Of a DNA stretch of 6,220 nucleotides, positions 5,822 to 6,220 are shown piece by piece; the stretch's first letter is position 1, and the number at the start of each line of letters is the position of its first letter. The stretch lies in the NCBI GenBank assembly GCA_004558535.1, contig SFCP01000099.1:1-6220 (forward strand). The letters run 5' to 3'. A model generated the notes under the pieces. It made no database searches. It saw only the letters and a program-made list of their open reading frames with translations, and was not told the DNA's origin. Both the position numbers and the translations under genes were made by a program. The DNA comes from Bacteroidales bacterium. GTDB taxonomy: Bacteria > Bacteroidota > Bacteroidia > Bacteroidales > Bacteroidaceae.

Positions 5822-6056
5822 GGTTCTTTCGGCTCGTTTGCGGAGAAGTCTGAAGCGTGTGTCGTCGGTTGTTTTCGGTAGGTGCGGCCGGGCTGCCGGC
5901 GGATCGGTGATTCTCAGCCGGCGATGGGTGGAATTTTTGCGGTGGGCGGATGGGATGCCGGCCCTTTGGCAGTCTGTTTGCACCCTATTTCCCCGTGACA
6001 AACTCCTAAAAGCTTCTAAAATATCGGTATTTCTGTCAACTTTACTTTGCAATTGA
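5822..6056. other. Gene-free stretch between repeat array and right-edge promoter
   Basis: About the first 170 bp are GC-rich and the rest AT-rich. GCCGGC occurs at 5895-5900 and 5917-5922 and can pair with itself. GGCTG (5891-5895) can alternatively pair with CAGCC (5915-5919). Reading frames here are short, start at TTG or run out of the repeat array, and resemble nothing I recognise. I see no RNA gene or mobile-element end. Confidence 0.5.
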
Positions 6057-6142
6057 TTTATATTTTTTACTACTCTTCGAAAATACAAACCTTTGAAAAT
6101 CAGAAAGAAGCCATTTTAATTTTTATAAAATCATTTATATTT
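6057..6142 (+). promoter_or_regulatory. Upstream activation region of the right-edge promoter (shared block set)
   Basis: It carries TTTATATTTTT (6057-6067), TACTCT (6071-6076), GAAAATCAGAA (6095-6105) and TTTATATTT (6134-6142), in the same order as upstream of the susA-like gene. Over the first 49 bp the two regions align without gaps at 34 positions. Relative to the amylase region there are 10 extra bp, about one helical turn, between the second and third blocks. The third block is again exactly 45 bp before the -7 box. Confidence 0.55.
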
Positions 6143-6154
6143 TTATTATACGTG

Positions 6155-6217
6155 CGTTACACGGTGGTGAAGATGTAGTAATTTTGCAATGTCCGGTGCG
6201 CAAGAATGTGTGTAACG
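6155..6217. repeat. Inverted repeat flanking the right-edge -7 box
   Basis: CGTTACAC (6155-6162) and GTGTAACG (6210-6217) are perfect 8-bp inverted arms 47 bp apart that bracket the -7 box at 6179-6186. It could be a pair of operator half-sites or coincidence. The window ends 3 bp later. Confidence 0.3.
6179..6186 (+). promoter_or_regulatory. Predicted promoter of a gene beyond the window
   Basis: TAATTTTG is a perfect -7 box, and the surrounding TAATTTTGCAATG differs at one base from the amylase promoter core (TAATTTTGCAGTG). No good TTTG -33 box lies 19-21 nt upstream, again suggesting dependence on an activator. The start would be near 6192; no coding start falls inside the window. Confidence 0.6.
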
Positions 6218-6220
6218 GCA

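Noticed and set aside
5297..5881. 194-residue plus-strand reading frame made of KCFVVLS repeats as a real protein
   Set aside because: It starts 2 bp after a terminator's U-run, has no upstream promoter or leader, and consists almost only of a 21-bp DNA repeat. A protein of repeated Cys/Val/Leu heptads with no signal or domain is not credible without peptide evidence.
5783..6088. 101-codon minus-strand frame upstream of the repeat array
   Set aside because: It needs a TTG start inside the AT-rich promoter region, ends at a stop within the repeat array and has no recognisable product.

Overview
This window looks like Bacteroidales chromosome, probably Bacteroides or Prevotella-like. Coding DNA is GC-rich and intergenic DNA is AT-rich. 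No start is preceded by a purine-rich Shine-Dalgarno box. Several sites match the Bacteroidota promoter consensus (TTTG, about 19-21 nt, TAnnTTTG). The gene content is a piece of a starch-utilisation (Sus-type) locus. I infer taxonomy from these traits only.

Layout, left to right. Positions 1-58 form a long hairpin cut by the window edge. A YugP-type membrane zinc peptidase lies on the minus strand (86-766). A 490-bp gap (767-1257) has no convincing gene, but on the minus strand holds a perfect -7 box next to a long stem-loop. A SusR-like membrane-spanning regulator follows on the minus strand (1258-2859). A 353-bp AT-rich divergent regulatory region separates it from a SusA-like periplasmic GH13 neopullulanase/cyclomaltodextrinase on the plus strand (3213-5069). 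Downstream come a run of hairpins ending in an intrinsic terminator (about 5115-5295), an uninterrupted array of about 24 copies of a 21-bp repeat (5306-5805), and a gene-free stretch. At the right end is a second promoter region (6057-6190) driving something beyond the window.

How it fits together. In Bacteroides thetaiotaomicron, SusR senses maltose-type sugars and activates susA, susB and susC-G. The divergent regulator/amylase pair here matches that logic. The most informative signal is that the susA-like promoter and the right-edge promoter share the same ordered set of sequence blocks: two exact 11-mers at identical spacing, a TTTATATTT block exactly 45 bp upstream of each -7 box, and near-identical TAATTTTGCARTG cores. 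This points to one shared activator, most simply the SusR-like protein, and predicts that the gene beyond the right edge belongs to the same regulon. The 21-bp array and a possible structured RNA lie between the two co-regulated promoters and are not explained by any gene call.
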